Source of the DNA: Streptomyces griseus subsp. griseus | GTDB taxonomy: Bacteria > Actinomycetota > Actinomycetes > Streptomycetales > Streptomycetaceae | NCBI RefSeq assembly: GCF_000720255.1 | Contig: NZ_JOJE01000021.1 | Span: 1 to 64,000 of the forward strand | Reading direction: 5' to 3' | Length of the DNA stretch: 64,000 nt | Shown: piece by piece, positions 28,999-37,231 of the stretch | Layout of the letters: each line of letters begins with the position of its first letter | Numbering within the stretch: the first letter of the stretch is position 1 | Notes under the pieces: generated by a model | The model's input: only the letters and a program-made list of their open reading frames with translations | Told to the model about the DNA's origin: nothing | The model's database searches: none | Program-made: the position numbers and the translations under genes

Positions 28999-29895
28999 AT
29001 GTCCGGCGACACGCTCACCACACCGCACGACCTGACTCGCACGCCCAGCCGTGCCGCACGCGAACTGGCACTCAAACGCAGTGAGTTCGATCTCGCGGTG
29101 CACCTCGGGCGCATTCGGACCGTGCCCGACGAAGGAGGCGGGGGACGCCGTCGTGTCACGCTTACCGAGATCGAGCGGCTGCGCTCGGCGGAGGGCTTTC
29201 CCGAAGCGCTCAGGGAGAGCGTCAGGGCCGTGGGCACCACGGAGGGCGCGGCCATCCTGGAGGTGACGCCCGCCAGGTTCACCCGCCTGGCGCGGCTCGG
29301 CCTCGTCGTTCCGGTCAAGTTCTACCTCAATCGCTACCGCACCGTCGTCTGGCTCTATCTCGCCGACGAACTCGAGCAGTTCGCCAAGGGCGGCGGCAAC
29401 GACCAACTGCTGAGCGGCCGCACACCGGAGAGGATGCGGGACCAACTCGCGGCGGGCGTGGACCTGCGGCCCCGGAACTGGCGGGGAAGGTACCTGGGAT
29501 TCCTGCGGCGTCAGACCGCCGATCCCTGGCAGAGCGCCGGGGCCGTGGCCGCCCTGCTCGACCCCCTGCAGATCGCGGAGATCGTCCAGGACCCCTACGA
29601 ACGCGCCTGTCTCAACCGGTTCCGGCCCTCTCCGCCCGCCCACGGTGCGCCGGGTTCGCCCGCCGCGCACCTCGTCGAGAGGATCATGACGGCGGACGAC
29701 CCCGACGAGATCAGCTGGCTGAGGTCCGACCTGGAGCAAGCCCTGGACCAGGCACGGGCCCATCGGCCCGCCCCGCGTCCGGCCCCCAGGGCGACCGTCT
29801 CCGCGCCGCCCGAACCGTCCGCGCCGCCCGAACCGTCCGAAGCACCCGAGCGCACACGCGGCCTGCTGGGCTGGCTGCGCCGCAGAAGCTCCTGA
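28999..29895 (+). CDS. Hypothetical protein with two helix-turn-helix-like segments
   Basis: 298 residues from the ATG at 28999 (GGGGGAGA site). Two segments look like excisionase/MerR-type DNA-binding motifs. The first is ALKRSEFDLAVHLGRIRTV followed by a basic GGGGRRRVTL wing and EIERLR (about 24-62). The second is AAILEVTPARFTRLARLGLV followed by a YLNRYRTVVWLYLADEL wing (about 83-128). The C-terminus has a Pro/Glu/Ala-rich linker (about 250-285) ending in LLGWLRRRSS. This resembles a conserved Streptomyces family (perhaps DUF6397). A role in transcription or development is only a guess. Confidence 0.78.
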   Translation: MSGDTLTTPHDLTRTPSRAARELALKRSEFDLAVHLGRIRTVPDEGGGGRRRVTLTEIERLRSAEGFPEALRESVRAVGTTEGAAILEVTPARFTRLARLGLVVPVKFYLNRYRTVVWLYLADELEQFAKGGGNDQLLSGRTPERMRDQLAAGVDLRPRNWRGRYLGFLRRQTADPWQSAGAVAALLDPLQIAEIVQDPYERACLNRFRPSPPAHGAPGSPAAHLVERIMTADDPDEISWLRSDLEQALDQARAHRPAPRPAPRATVSAPPEPSAPPEPSEAPERTRGLLGWLRRRSS

Positions 29896-29907
29896 ACCGT
29901 CCGGACG

Positions 29908-30774
29908 CTACAGCGCCCGGAACAGCCCCTCCTGGACGACGGACACCAGCAGGCGTCCCTGAAGGTCGTAGATCCGCCCCCGGGCCAGGCCCCGGCCCCC
30001 GGTGGCGATCGGCGACTCCTGGTCGTACAGGAACCACTCGTCCGCGCGGAAGGGCCGGTGGAACCACATCGCGTGGTCCAGCGACGCCATGTCGAAGTTC
30101 CGCGGCCCCCACAGCGGCTCGACCGGGAGGCGGACGGCGTCCAGGAGCGTCATGTCGCTGGCGTACGTCAACGCGCAGGTGTGTACGAGCGGATCGTCGC
30201 CGAGGGGCCCCACCGCGCGCATCCACACGGCGCTGCGCGGCTCGGCGTCCTCGACGTCCTCGGCTCTCCAGCGCAGCCGGTCCACGTACCGGATGTCGAA
30301 GGGCTGACGGCGCGCCATCCGCTCCAACTGCTCGGGCAGTGCGCCCAGATGCTGCCGGACCTCTTCCGTGACCGTCGGCAGGGACTCCGGGTCCGGCACC
30401 TTGCGGGCCGGCGGCAGCTGGTGCTCGAAGGATCCTTCCTCAGGCTTGTGAAAGGAGGCGGTCAGATTGAAGATCGTGCGGCCCTGCTGTACGGCGGTGA
30501 CCCGGCGGGTCGTGAACGACCGGCCGTCGCGCACCCGCTCGACCTGGTACACGATCGGCACCCCCGGCCTGCCGGGGCGCAGGAAGTACGCGTGCAGTGA
30601 GTGCACCGGGCGCTCGCCGTCCGTGGTACGGCCCGCGGCGACCATCGCCTGGCCGGCGACCTGGCCGCCGAAGACCCGCTGCAGGGACTCCTGCGGGCTG
30701 CGGCCACGGAAGATGTTGACCTCGATCTGCTCCAGGTCGAGCAGGTCCACCAGCCGCTCCGCGGGATTCGTCAT
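29908..30774 (-). CDS. tesB: Acyl-CoA thioesterase II (TesB)
   Basis: 288 residues from the ATG at 30772-30774; a longer upstream frame is antisense noise. It is a double-hotdog thioesterase: RVFGGQVAGQAMVAAGRT and SLHAYFLRPG in the first hotdog, then SLDHAMWFHRPFRADEWFLY and GGRGLARGRIYDLQGRLLVS in the second, as in E. coli TesB. It hydrolyses fatty acyl-CoA to free acid and CoA in the cytosol. Nineteen bases separate it from the upstream helicase gene on the same strand, so the two may share a transcript. Confidence 0.95.
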   Translation of the reverse strand: MTNPAERLVDLLDLEQIEVNIFRGRSPQESLQRVFGGQVAGQAMVAAGRTTDGERPVHSLHAYFLRPGRPGVPIVYQVERVRDGRSFTTRRVTAVQQGRTIFNLTASFHKPEEGSFEHQLPPARKVPDPESLPTVTEEVRQHLGALPEQLERMARRQPFDIRYVDRLRWRAEDVEDAEPRSAVWMRAVGPLGDDPLVHTCALTYASDMTLLDAVRLPVEPLWGPRNFDMASLDHAMWFHRPFRADEWFLYDQESPIATGGRGLARGRIYDLQGRLLVSVVQEGLFRAL

Positions 30775-30793
30775 GACGGGGATTCTCCTTGAC

Positions 30794-33307
30794 TCACAGC
30801 TGGCCGACGTCGGTGACGCGGATGACGGCACGGCCCTCCGCGTCGGAGGCGGCGAGATCGACCTCGGCACTGATGCCCCAGTCATGATCGTCGTTCGGGT
30901 CGTCGAAGATCTGCCGGACCCGCCACAGGCGGTTCTGCGGCTCCTCCTCGATCACCAGCAACTTGGGGCCGCGCGCGTCGGGGCCGGTTCCCAGGTCGTC
31001 GTACTCGTCCCAGTACTTGTCCATCGCCTCGCCCCAGGCGTCGGCGTCCCAGCCGGACTCCGCGTCCATGTCGCCCAGTTCCCCGACCTGGTCGAGGGCG
31101 GCGAGTTCCGCCCGGCGGAACATGGCGTTGCGGACCAGGACCCGGAACGCACGCGCGTTGCTGGTGACCGGCTTGACCTGGTCGGCCTTCTCCTGCGCCT
31201 CCTCCGCGGTCATCTCCTCCGGGTTGGCGAGCTGCTCCCACTCGTCCAGCAGGCTGGAGTCGACCTGGCGCACCATCTCGCCCAGCCACTCGATCAGGTC
31301 CTGGAGATCCTCGGACTTGAGGTCGTCCGGGACGGTGTGGTCGAGGGCCTTGAAGGCGCTCGCGAGGTAGCGCAGCACGATGCCCTCGGTGCGCGCCAGC
31401 TCGTAGTGGGACACCAACTCGGTGAAGGACATCGCCCGTTCGTACATGTCACGGATGACGGACTTCGGCGACAGCGGGTGGTCCCCGACCCAGGGGTGGC
31501 TCTTGCGGTACGTGTTGTACGCGTGGAAGAGCAACTCCTCCAGCGGCTTGGGGTAGGTGACGTCCTGGAGGCGCTCCATGCGCTCCTCGTACTCGACTCC
31601 GTCCGCCTTCATCGCGGCCACGGCCTCGCCGCGTGCCTTGTTCTGCTGGGCGGCGAGGATCTGCCGCGGGTCGTCCAGCGTGGACTCCACGACCGACACC
31701 ATGTCCAGCGCGTACGACGGCGACTCCGGGTCCAGCAGCTCGAACGCGGCCAGCGCGAAGGTGGACAGCGGCTGGTTCAGCGCGAAGTCCTGTTGCAGGT
31801 CCACCGTCAGGCGGACGACGCGCCCGGTGGCGTCCGGCTCGTCCAGCTTCTCGACAATGCCGCCGTCCAGCAGCGAGCGGTAGATCGCGATCGCGCGACG
31901 GATGTGCCGCAGCTGCTGCCTGCGGGGCTCGTGGTTGTCCTCCAGGAGGCGCCGCATCGCCTCGAAGGCGTTGCCGGGTCGCGCGATCACCGACAGCAGC
32001 ATCGTGTGCGTCACGCGGAAACGGGACGTCAGCGGTTCCGGCTCGGAGGCGATCAGCTTCTCGAAGGTCGAGTCCGACCAGGCGACGAAGCCCTCCGGCG
32101 CCTTCTTGCGGACGACCTTGCGACGCTTCTTCGGGTCGTCGCCCGCCTTCGCCAGCGCCTTCTCGTTCTCGATGACATGCTCGGGCGCCTGCGCGACGAC
32201 GAAGCCCTCCGTGTCGAAGCCCGCGCGCCCGGCACGGCCGGCGATCTGGTGGAACTCACGGGCCCGCAGCGTGCGCACGCGGTTGCCGTCGTACTTGGTC
32301 AGGGCCGTGAACAGCACCGTACGAATGGGGACGTTGACACCGACACCCAGGGTGTCCGTGCCGCAGATGACCTTCAGCAGACCGGCCTGCGCGAGCTTCT
32401 CCACCAGACGCCGGTACTTCGGCAGCATGCCGGCGTGGTGGACACCGATGCCGTGGCGCACGTAACGGGAGAGGTTGCGGCCGAACTTGGTGGTGAAGCG
32501 GAAGTTGCCGATCAGCTCGGCGATCTGCTCCTTCTCCTCCTTCGAGCACATGTTGATGCTCATCAGCGCCTGCGCCCGCTCCACGGCCTGTGCCTGCGTG
32601 AAGTGCACGATGTAGACGGGCGCCTGCCTCGTCTGCAGCAACTCCGTCAGCGTCTCCGTGAGCGGGGTGCGCTGGTACTCGTACGACAGCGGGACGGGGC
32701 GGGTGGCCGAGCGGACCACCGCGGTCGGGCGGCCGGTGCGCCGGGTGAGGTCCTTCTCGAACATCGACATGTCGCCGAGCGTGGCCGACATGAGGATGAA
32801 CTGCGCCTGCGGCAGCTCCAGGATCGGAATCTGCCAGGCCCAGCCGCGGTCGGGTTCCGCGTAGAAGTGGAACTCGTCCATGACGACCTGGCCGACGTCG
32901 GCGTCCTTGCCGTCGCGCAGCGCGATGGAGGCCAGCACCTCGGCGGTGCAGCAGATGACGGGGGCGTCGGCGTTGACGGACGCGTCGCCGGTCAGCATGC
33001 CGACGTTCTCCGTGCCGAAGATCTTGCACAGTTCGAAGAACTTCTCCGACACCAGCGCCTTGATGGGAGCCGTGTAGAAGGTGACCTCGTCGCGGGCGAG
33101 CGCGGCGAAGTGGGCGCCCGCCGCGATCATGCTCTTGCCGGAGCCGGTGGGGGTCGACACGATCACGTTCGCGCCGGACACCACCTCGATCAGCGCCTCC
33201 TCCTGGTGGGGGTAGAGCGTGAGACCCCGCTCCTGCGCCCACGACTCGAAGGCTTCGTAGAGGGCGTCGGGGTCGGCGGTCGGCGGCAGCTGATCGATGA
33301 GGGTCAC
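30794..33307 (-). CDS. Ski2-like DEAD/DEAH-box helicase with C-terminal DUF3516-like region
   Basis: 837 residues from a GTG at 33305-33307. Superfamily 2 motifs are complete: TPTGSGKSMI (motif I), MDEFHFY (motif II, DEFH), LMSATLGDM (motif III) and QIAGRAGRAG (motif VI). The DEFH box and the GTDTLGVGVNVPI stretch place it with Ski2/HelY-type helicases. The long C-terminal part (about residue 480 on) is the actinobacteria-specific DUF3516-type region. It probably unwinds structured RNA or DNA-RNA hybrids during RNA turnover or repair. Intact. Confidence 0.9.
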   Translation of the reverse strand: MTLIDQLPPTADPDALYEAFESWAQERGLTLYPHQEEALIEVVSGANVIVSTPTGSGKSMIAAGAHFAALARDEVTFYTAPIKALVSEKFFELCKIFGTENVGMLTGDASVNADAPVICCTAEVLASIALRDGKDADVGQVVMDEFHFYAEPDRGWAWQIPILELPQAQFILMSATLGDMSMFEKDLTRRTGRPTAVVRSATRPVPLSYEYQRTPLTETLTELLQTRQAPVYIVHFTQAQAVERAQALMSINMCSKEEKEQIAELIGNFRFTTKFGRNLSRYVRHGIGVHHAGMLPKYRRLVEKLAQAGLLKVICGTDTLGVGVNVPIRTVLFTALTKYDGNRVRTLRAREFHQIAGRAGRAGFDTEGFVVAQAPEHVIENEKALAKAGDDPKKRRKVVRKKAPEGFVAWSDSTFEKLIASEPEPLTSRFRVTHTMLLSVIARPGNAFEAMRRLLEDNHEPRRQQLRHIRRAIAIYRSLLDGGIVEKLDEPDATGRVVRLTVDLQQDFALNQPLSTFALAAFELLDPESPSYALDMVSVVESTLDDPRQILAAQQNKARGEAVAAMKADGVEYEERMERLQDVTYPKPLEELLFHAYNTYRKSHPWVGDHPLSPKSVIRDMYERAMSFTELVSHYELARTEGIVLRYLASAFKALDHTVPDDLKSEDLQDLIEWLGEMVRQVDSSLLDEWEQLANPEEMTAEEAQEKADQVKPVTSNARAFRVLVRNAMFRRAELAALDQVGELGDMDAESGWDADAWGEAMDKYWDEYDDLGTGPDARGPKLLVIEEEPQNRLWRVRQIFDDPNDDHDWGISAEVDLAASDAEGRAVIRVTDVGQL

Positions 33308-33452
33308 GCACCCATCTTGCCTGCCCGCCCCCTCGATGGGGGAATCGGATGCCGGTCCGAAGATCACGACCGCTACGCTGTGTCGCCGACGGAATGTCAT
33401 CGCACCCGGTCAACTGGACAGCGGCACACGAGGAATGAGGCGGGCAACGGCC

Positions 33453-34247
33453 ATGATGGGACCAGCACACTCACTGTCGGGCGCCGCGGCCTGGCTCGGC
33501 GTCGGAGCGGCGGCGGCCGCGGCCGGACACCCGATGCCCTGGCCGGTCCTGCTGTGCGGTGCGCTGATCTGTGCAGGTGCCGCACTCGCCCCGGACCTCG
33601 ACCACAAGGCCGCCACCATCTCCCGCTCCTTCGGCCCGGTCTCGCGGTGGCTGTGCGAGATCGTCGACAAGCTCTCGTACGCCGTCTACAAGGCGACCAG
33701 GAAGCAGGGCGACCCGCGCCGCTCCGGCGGGCACCGCACCCTGACCCACACCTGGCTGTGGGCCGCCCTGATCGGCGCGGGCGCCTCGGCTCTGGCGATC
33801 ACCGGCGGCCGGTGGGCCGTGCTGGCGATCCTCTTCGTGCACATGGTGCTGGCCATCGAAGGGCTGCTGTGGCGGGCGGCACGTGGCTCCAGCAGCGACG
33901 TCCTGGTCTGGCTGCTGGCCGCGACCAGCGCCTGGATCCTGGCCGGGGTGTTGGACAAGCCGGGCAACGGCGCGGACTGGCTGTTCACGGCGCCGGGCCA
34001 GGAGTACCTGTGGCTGGGGCTGCCGATCGTGCTGGGCGCCCTGGTGCACGACATCGGGGACGCGCTGACCGTGTCCGGCTGCCCGATCCTGTGGCCGATC
34101 CCCTTGGGCCGCAAGCGCTGGTACCCGATCGGCCCGCCCAAGGTCATGCGCTTCCGGGCGGGCAGCTGGGTCGAGCTGAAGGTGCTGATGCCGGTGTTCA
34201 TGCTGCTCGGGGGAGTGGGCGGCGCGGCCGCGCTCAACTTCATCTGA
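33453..34247 (+). CDS. Membrane-bound metal-dependent hydrolase, YdjM/DUF457-like
   Basis: 264 residues, starting at ATG 33453 (MMGPAHSL); 33435 and 33456 are alternatives. Five to six hydrophobic segments carry the polar motifs of the family: GPAHSLSG, APDLDHKAATISR, GGHRTLTHTW (about 92-101) and LVHDIGDALTVSG. The conserved His and Asp residues suggest a metal site in the membrane plane, as in LexA-regulated YdjM-type proteins. The C-terminus lies 38 bases from the L31 stop. Its substrate is unknown. Confidence 0.82.
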   Translation: MMGPAHSLSGAAAWLGVGAAAAAAGHPMPWPVLLCGALICAGAALAPDLDHKAATISRSFGPVSRWLCEIVDKLSYAVYKATRKQGDPRRSGGHRTLTHTWLWAALIGAGASALAITGGRWAVLAILFVHMVLAIEGLLWRAARGSSSDVLVWLLAATSAWILAGVLDKPGNGADWLFTAPGQEYLWLGLPIVLGALVHDIGDALTVSGCPILWPIPLGRKRWYPIGPPKVMRFRAGSWVELKVLMPVFMLLGGVGGAAALNFI

Positions 34248-34264
34248 GGGGCGCGGCCCTCCTC

Positions 34265-34291
34265 GGCTCAGCCGGCTCAGCGAGCTCAGCC
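34265..34291. repeat. Three 9-base direct repeats at a convergent junction
   Basis: GGCTCAGCC (34265-34273), GGCTCAGCG (34274-34282) and AGCTCAGCC (34283-34291) lie head to tail. They span the gap between the YdjM-like gene and the L31 gene and include the L31 stop codon. They could partly pair into a weak terminator. Confidence 0.55.
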
Positions 34292-34540
34292 GGCCCCGCC
34301 GGCGCCGTAGCGCCGCTCGAAGCGGGCGACGCGGCCCTCCGTGTCCACCGTGCGGGCCTTGCCGGTGTAGAAGGGGTGGCTCTCCGAGGAGATCTCCACG
34401 TCCACGACCGGGTAGGTCTCGCCGTCGTCCCACTCGATGGTCTGGTCGCTGCTCGCCGTGGACCGGGTCAGGAAGGCGTAACCGGCCACGCGGTCGCGGA
34501 AGACGACGGGGTGGTACTCAGGGTGCTTGTCCTGCTGCAT
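34286..34540 (-). CDS. rpmE2: 50S ribosomal protein L31, type B (zinc-free)
   Basis: 84 residues from the ATG at 34538-34540. The sequence starts [16 protein letters not shown] and contains [21 protein letters not shown], which identifies type B L31. It has no cysteine, so it lacks the zinc ribbon of the C-plus form. In zinc shortage such paralogues replace the zinc-binding L31 on the ribosome, usually under Zur. I see no clear Zur box in the 63 bases upstream, so regulation is open. Confidence 0.95.
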   Translation of the reverse strand: MQQDKHPEYHPVVFRDRVAGYAFLTRSTASSDQTIEWDDGETYPVVDVEISSESHPFYTGKARTVDTEGRVARFERRYGAGGAG

Positions 34541-34603
34541 GAGCGCTCCTCGTGCGGTGGGGACGTGGGCCACGCGCCGCTGCGGAGGCCCGGAAGGGTC
34601 CGG

Positions 34604-35074
34604 TCAGCCGGAAACGGTGTCCTCGTCGACGATGTGCACCGCGGCCTCCTCGGCGGAGGCGGCGCCGCCGTCGATGCCCACGTCGGTGGCGACCAGCGCG
34701 GCCTCCTCGTCCTCGTGCGCTCCCTCGTCCGGGGCCACGAGCCGGCCGGAGCGAGCGGCGCCGACCTCGTTGTCCAGGGCTTCGCCGTCGGTGTCGCCGA
34801 CGTCGCCGATGCCGTCACCGTCCGGTGCCGCGAGGTCCGGCGCCTCCTCGGCGAGCCGCTGGTCGAGGGTCTCGCCCTGGTGGCGCTCCGACGCCGTCAC
34901 ACCGGTGTGCTCCACGGCCCAGGGCCTCTCCGGAGGGGACCAGCCCCGGTCGAGGGGGTCGTCGACACCGTCGTTCTCCAGCGTGTCCTCCGCGTCCAGC
35001 AGCCCCGCGTCGTCCTGGATATCGGACGCGTCGGGCTGGTACACGTCGTCTCCCCATCCGTCGGCGCTGTTCAC
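34604..35074 (-). CDS. DUF5709 family acidic protein
   Basis: 156 residues from a GTG at 35072-35074 with a perfect GGAGGT site; the frame extends upstream but with non-coding composition. The protein is strongly acidic: DDVYQPDASDIQDDAGLLDA near the start, then SPPERPWAVEHTGVTASERH and GETLDQRLAEE, the hallmarks of DUF5709 in Streptomyces. No membrane segment. Function unknown; several such proteins accompany stress genes. It precedes the L31 gene on the same strand with a gap of 63 bases. Confidence 0.85.
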   Translation of the reverse strand: MNSADGWGDDVYQPDASDIQDDAGLLDAEDTLENDGVDDPLDRGWSPPERPWAVEHTGVTASERHQGETLDQRLAEEAPDLAAPDGDGIGDVGDTDGEALDNEVGAARSGRLVAPDEGAHEDEEAALVATDVGIDGGAASAEEAAVHIVDEDTVSG

Positions 35075-35449
35075 GGGTACCTCCAGGGAGTGGGGACGGG
35101 CCCGTGCCGGCCGCGGTCGGCGCCGGACCGCCGCCGCACGGGACACCGGCTGCGCGCGACGCGAACCGAGACCTTCCGGGACGCTTCTCGAGCGGGTGCC
35201 GCTACCAGCGTTCCACTCCGAATCGGGGCCGCGCAACGGCAGACGGTGAGGAAGGACGACGAAGCGGCCGCAACCTGCGGCTCGCGGCGGGGGCACCGCG
35301 GAGGGGCAGCGCACGGGTGGCGCCCGCCGCCGGGTCGGCAGCGGGCCGGATCCGTTCGCCAGGGGCTCCGGCAGCGCGTGCGGGCCCTCCCGCAGGGGAC
35401 GGGCCCCCGATCGGCCGACGCCGACCTCACCGCCCCGTCGGTGCCCCCC
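35075..35449. other. Intergenic region without a recognised gene
   Basis: About 375 bases between the DUF5709 start and the ABC exporter stop. It contains the DUF5709 promoter and ribosome binding site at the left. The rest is very GC-rich with no convincing frame, hairpin or repeat. Confidence 0.5.
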
Positions 35450-37231
35450 TCACCCGTGCCACGACCTCCACAGCGCCGCGTACGCGCCGTCCGCCGCGAC
35501 CAGGTCGTCGTGGCTGCCCAGCTCGGTGATGCGGCCGTTCTCGACGACGGCGATGACGTCCGCGTCGTGAGCGGTGTGCAGGCGGTGGGCGATGGCGACC
35601 ACGGTGCGGCCGTCCAGGACGCGGGCCAGGGACCGCTCCAGGTGACGGGCCGCGCGTGGATCGAGCAGCGAGGTCGCCTCGTCCAGCACCAGCGTGTGCG
35701 GGTCCGCCAGCACCAACCGGGCCAGCGCGATCTGCTGAGCCTGGGCCGGGGTGAGTGCGAGTCCGCCCGAGCCGACGTCTGTGTCGAGGCCGTCGTCGAG
35801 CACGCGCGCCCACTCGTCCGCGTCGACCGCGCCGAGCGCCGCCCACAGCTCGGCGTCCTCCGCGTCTCCGCAGGCCAGCCGCAGGTTGTCGCGCAGGGAG
35901 CCCACGAACACGTGGTGCTCCTGGTTGACCAGGGCGACGTGCGAGCGCACCCGCTCCGCCGGCATGCGGGACAGTTCCGCACCGCCGAGGGCGACCCGGC
36001 CGGCGCGGGGCGCGTAGATCCCGGCGAGCAGCCGGCCCAGCGTCGATTTGCCGGCGCCCGAGGGGCCCACCAGTGCCAGCCGGGTGCCGGGGGCGACTTC
36101 CAGGGACACCTTCCGCAGCACGTCCACCCCCTCGCGGTAGCCGAAATGGACCCGCTCCGCGAGCACCTCCCGCCCCTCGGGCGTCAGCGTGGCGTCCCCG
36201 GCGTCGGGCTCGATGTCACGGACCCCGACCAGCCGGGCCAGCGACACCTGGGCCACCTGGAGCTCGTCGTACCAGCGCAGGATCAGGTTCACCGGGTCGA
36301 CGAGCATCTGGGCCAGCAACGCCCCGGTCGTCAGCTGACCGACCCCGATCCAGCCCTGGAGTACGAAGACGCCGCCGAGCATCAGGACGGAGCCGAGCAC
36401 CGTCACATGGACGACGTTGATCACCGGGAAGAGCACCGACCGCAGCCAGAGGGTGTAGCGCTCCCACGCCGTCCACTGCCGGATCCGCAGCTCCGACAAC
36501 TCGACGCGACGGTCGCCGAGGCGGTGGGCCTCCACGGTGCGTCCGGCGTCGACCGTCTCCGCGAGGGCGGCGGCCACGGCGGCGTAGCCGGCGGCCTCCG
36601 AGCGGTAACCGGCCCCGGCCCGCTTGAAGTACCAGCGGCAGCCGGCCACCAGCAGCGGCACGGCGACCAGTACGGCCGGGGCGAGCGGCGGCGCCATGAC
36701 GACGAGGCCGCCGAGCAGCAGCCCCGCCCACATCACCCCGATCGTCAGCTGCGGCACGGCCTCGCGCATCGCGTTGGCGAGTCGGTCGATGTCGGTGGTG
36801 ATGCGGGACAGCAGGTCACCCGTCCCCGCCCGCTCCAGGACGCCGGGCGGCAGCCGGACCGACCGTACGAGGAAGTCCTCGCGCAGGTCCGCCAGCATCC
36901 GCTCGCCGAGCATCGCGCCGCGCAGCCGCACCTGTCGCACGAACGCGGCCTGCACGACAAGGGCGAGCACGAACACGGTGACGGTGAACCCCAGATGGAG
37001 CTCGTGCGCTCCGTCCGACACGCGCTCGACGAGGTCGCCCAGCAGCCACGGCCCCACCATCGAGGCGACCGTGGCGGCCGTGTTGACCGCGACGAGGAGC
37101 ACGAAGGCACGGCGGTGCCGTTGGAGCAGCTCGCGCACGTAGGCGCGCACGGTCGAGGGGGCGCCGACGGGCAGCGTGTTCGCCGTCGTCGGCGCGGCCG
37201 GGTCGTACGCAGGTGGCGCCACGCCGATCAT
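35450..37231 (-). CDS. ABC exporter, fused TMD-NBD, second subunit of heterodimer
   Basis: 593 residues from the ATG at 37229-37231, which overlaps the stop of the upstream partner (ATGA). Six transmembrane segments (about 35-320) precede an NBD with Walker A GPSGAGKST (about 395), Walker B TLVLDEATSLLD and H-loop VVAIAHRL. The ABC signature is LTPAQAQ rather than LSGGQ. The partner encoded at 37228 has the reverse lesion. Together they would make a type IV heterodimeric exporter with one working ATP site. The substrate is unknown; drugs, lipids or peptides are typical. Confidence 0.9.
   Translation of the reverse strand: MIGVAPPAYDPAAPTTANTLPVGAPSTVRAYVRELLQRHRRAFVLLVAVNTAATVASMVGPWLLGDLVERVSDGAHELHLGFTVTVFVLALVVQAAFVRQVRLRGAMLGERMLADLREDFLVRSVRLPPGVLERAGTGDLLSRITTDIDRLANAMREAVPQLTIGVMWAGLLLGGLVVMAPPLAPAVLVAVPLLVAGCRWYFKRAGAGYRSEAAGYAAVAAALAETVDAGRTVEAHRLGDRRVELSELRIRQWTAWERYTLWLRSVLFPVINVVHVTVLGSVLMLGGVFVLQGWIGVGQLTTGALLAQMLVDPVNLILRWYDELQVAQVSLARLVGVRDIEPDAGDATLTPEGREVLAERVHFGYREGVDVLRKVSLEVAPGTRLALVGPSGAGKSTLGRLLAGIYAPRAGRVALGGAELSRMPAERVRSHVALVNQEHHVFVGSLRDNLRLACGDAEDAELWAALGAVDADEWARVLDDGLDTDVGSGGLALTPAQAQQIALARLVLADPHTLVLDEATSLLDPRAARHLERSLARVLDGRTVVAIAHRLHTAHDADVIAVVENGRITELGSHDDLVAADGAYAALWRSWHG

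Noticed and set aside
34541..34603. Zur box upstream of zinc-free L31
   Set aside because: No sequence near the TGAAAATNATTTTCA-like consensus was seen; the promoter may lie further upstream.
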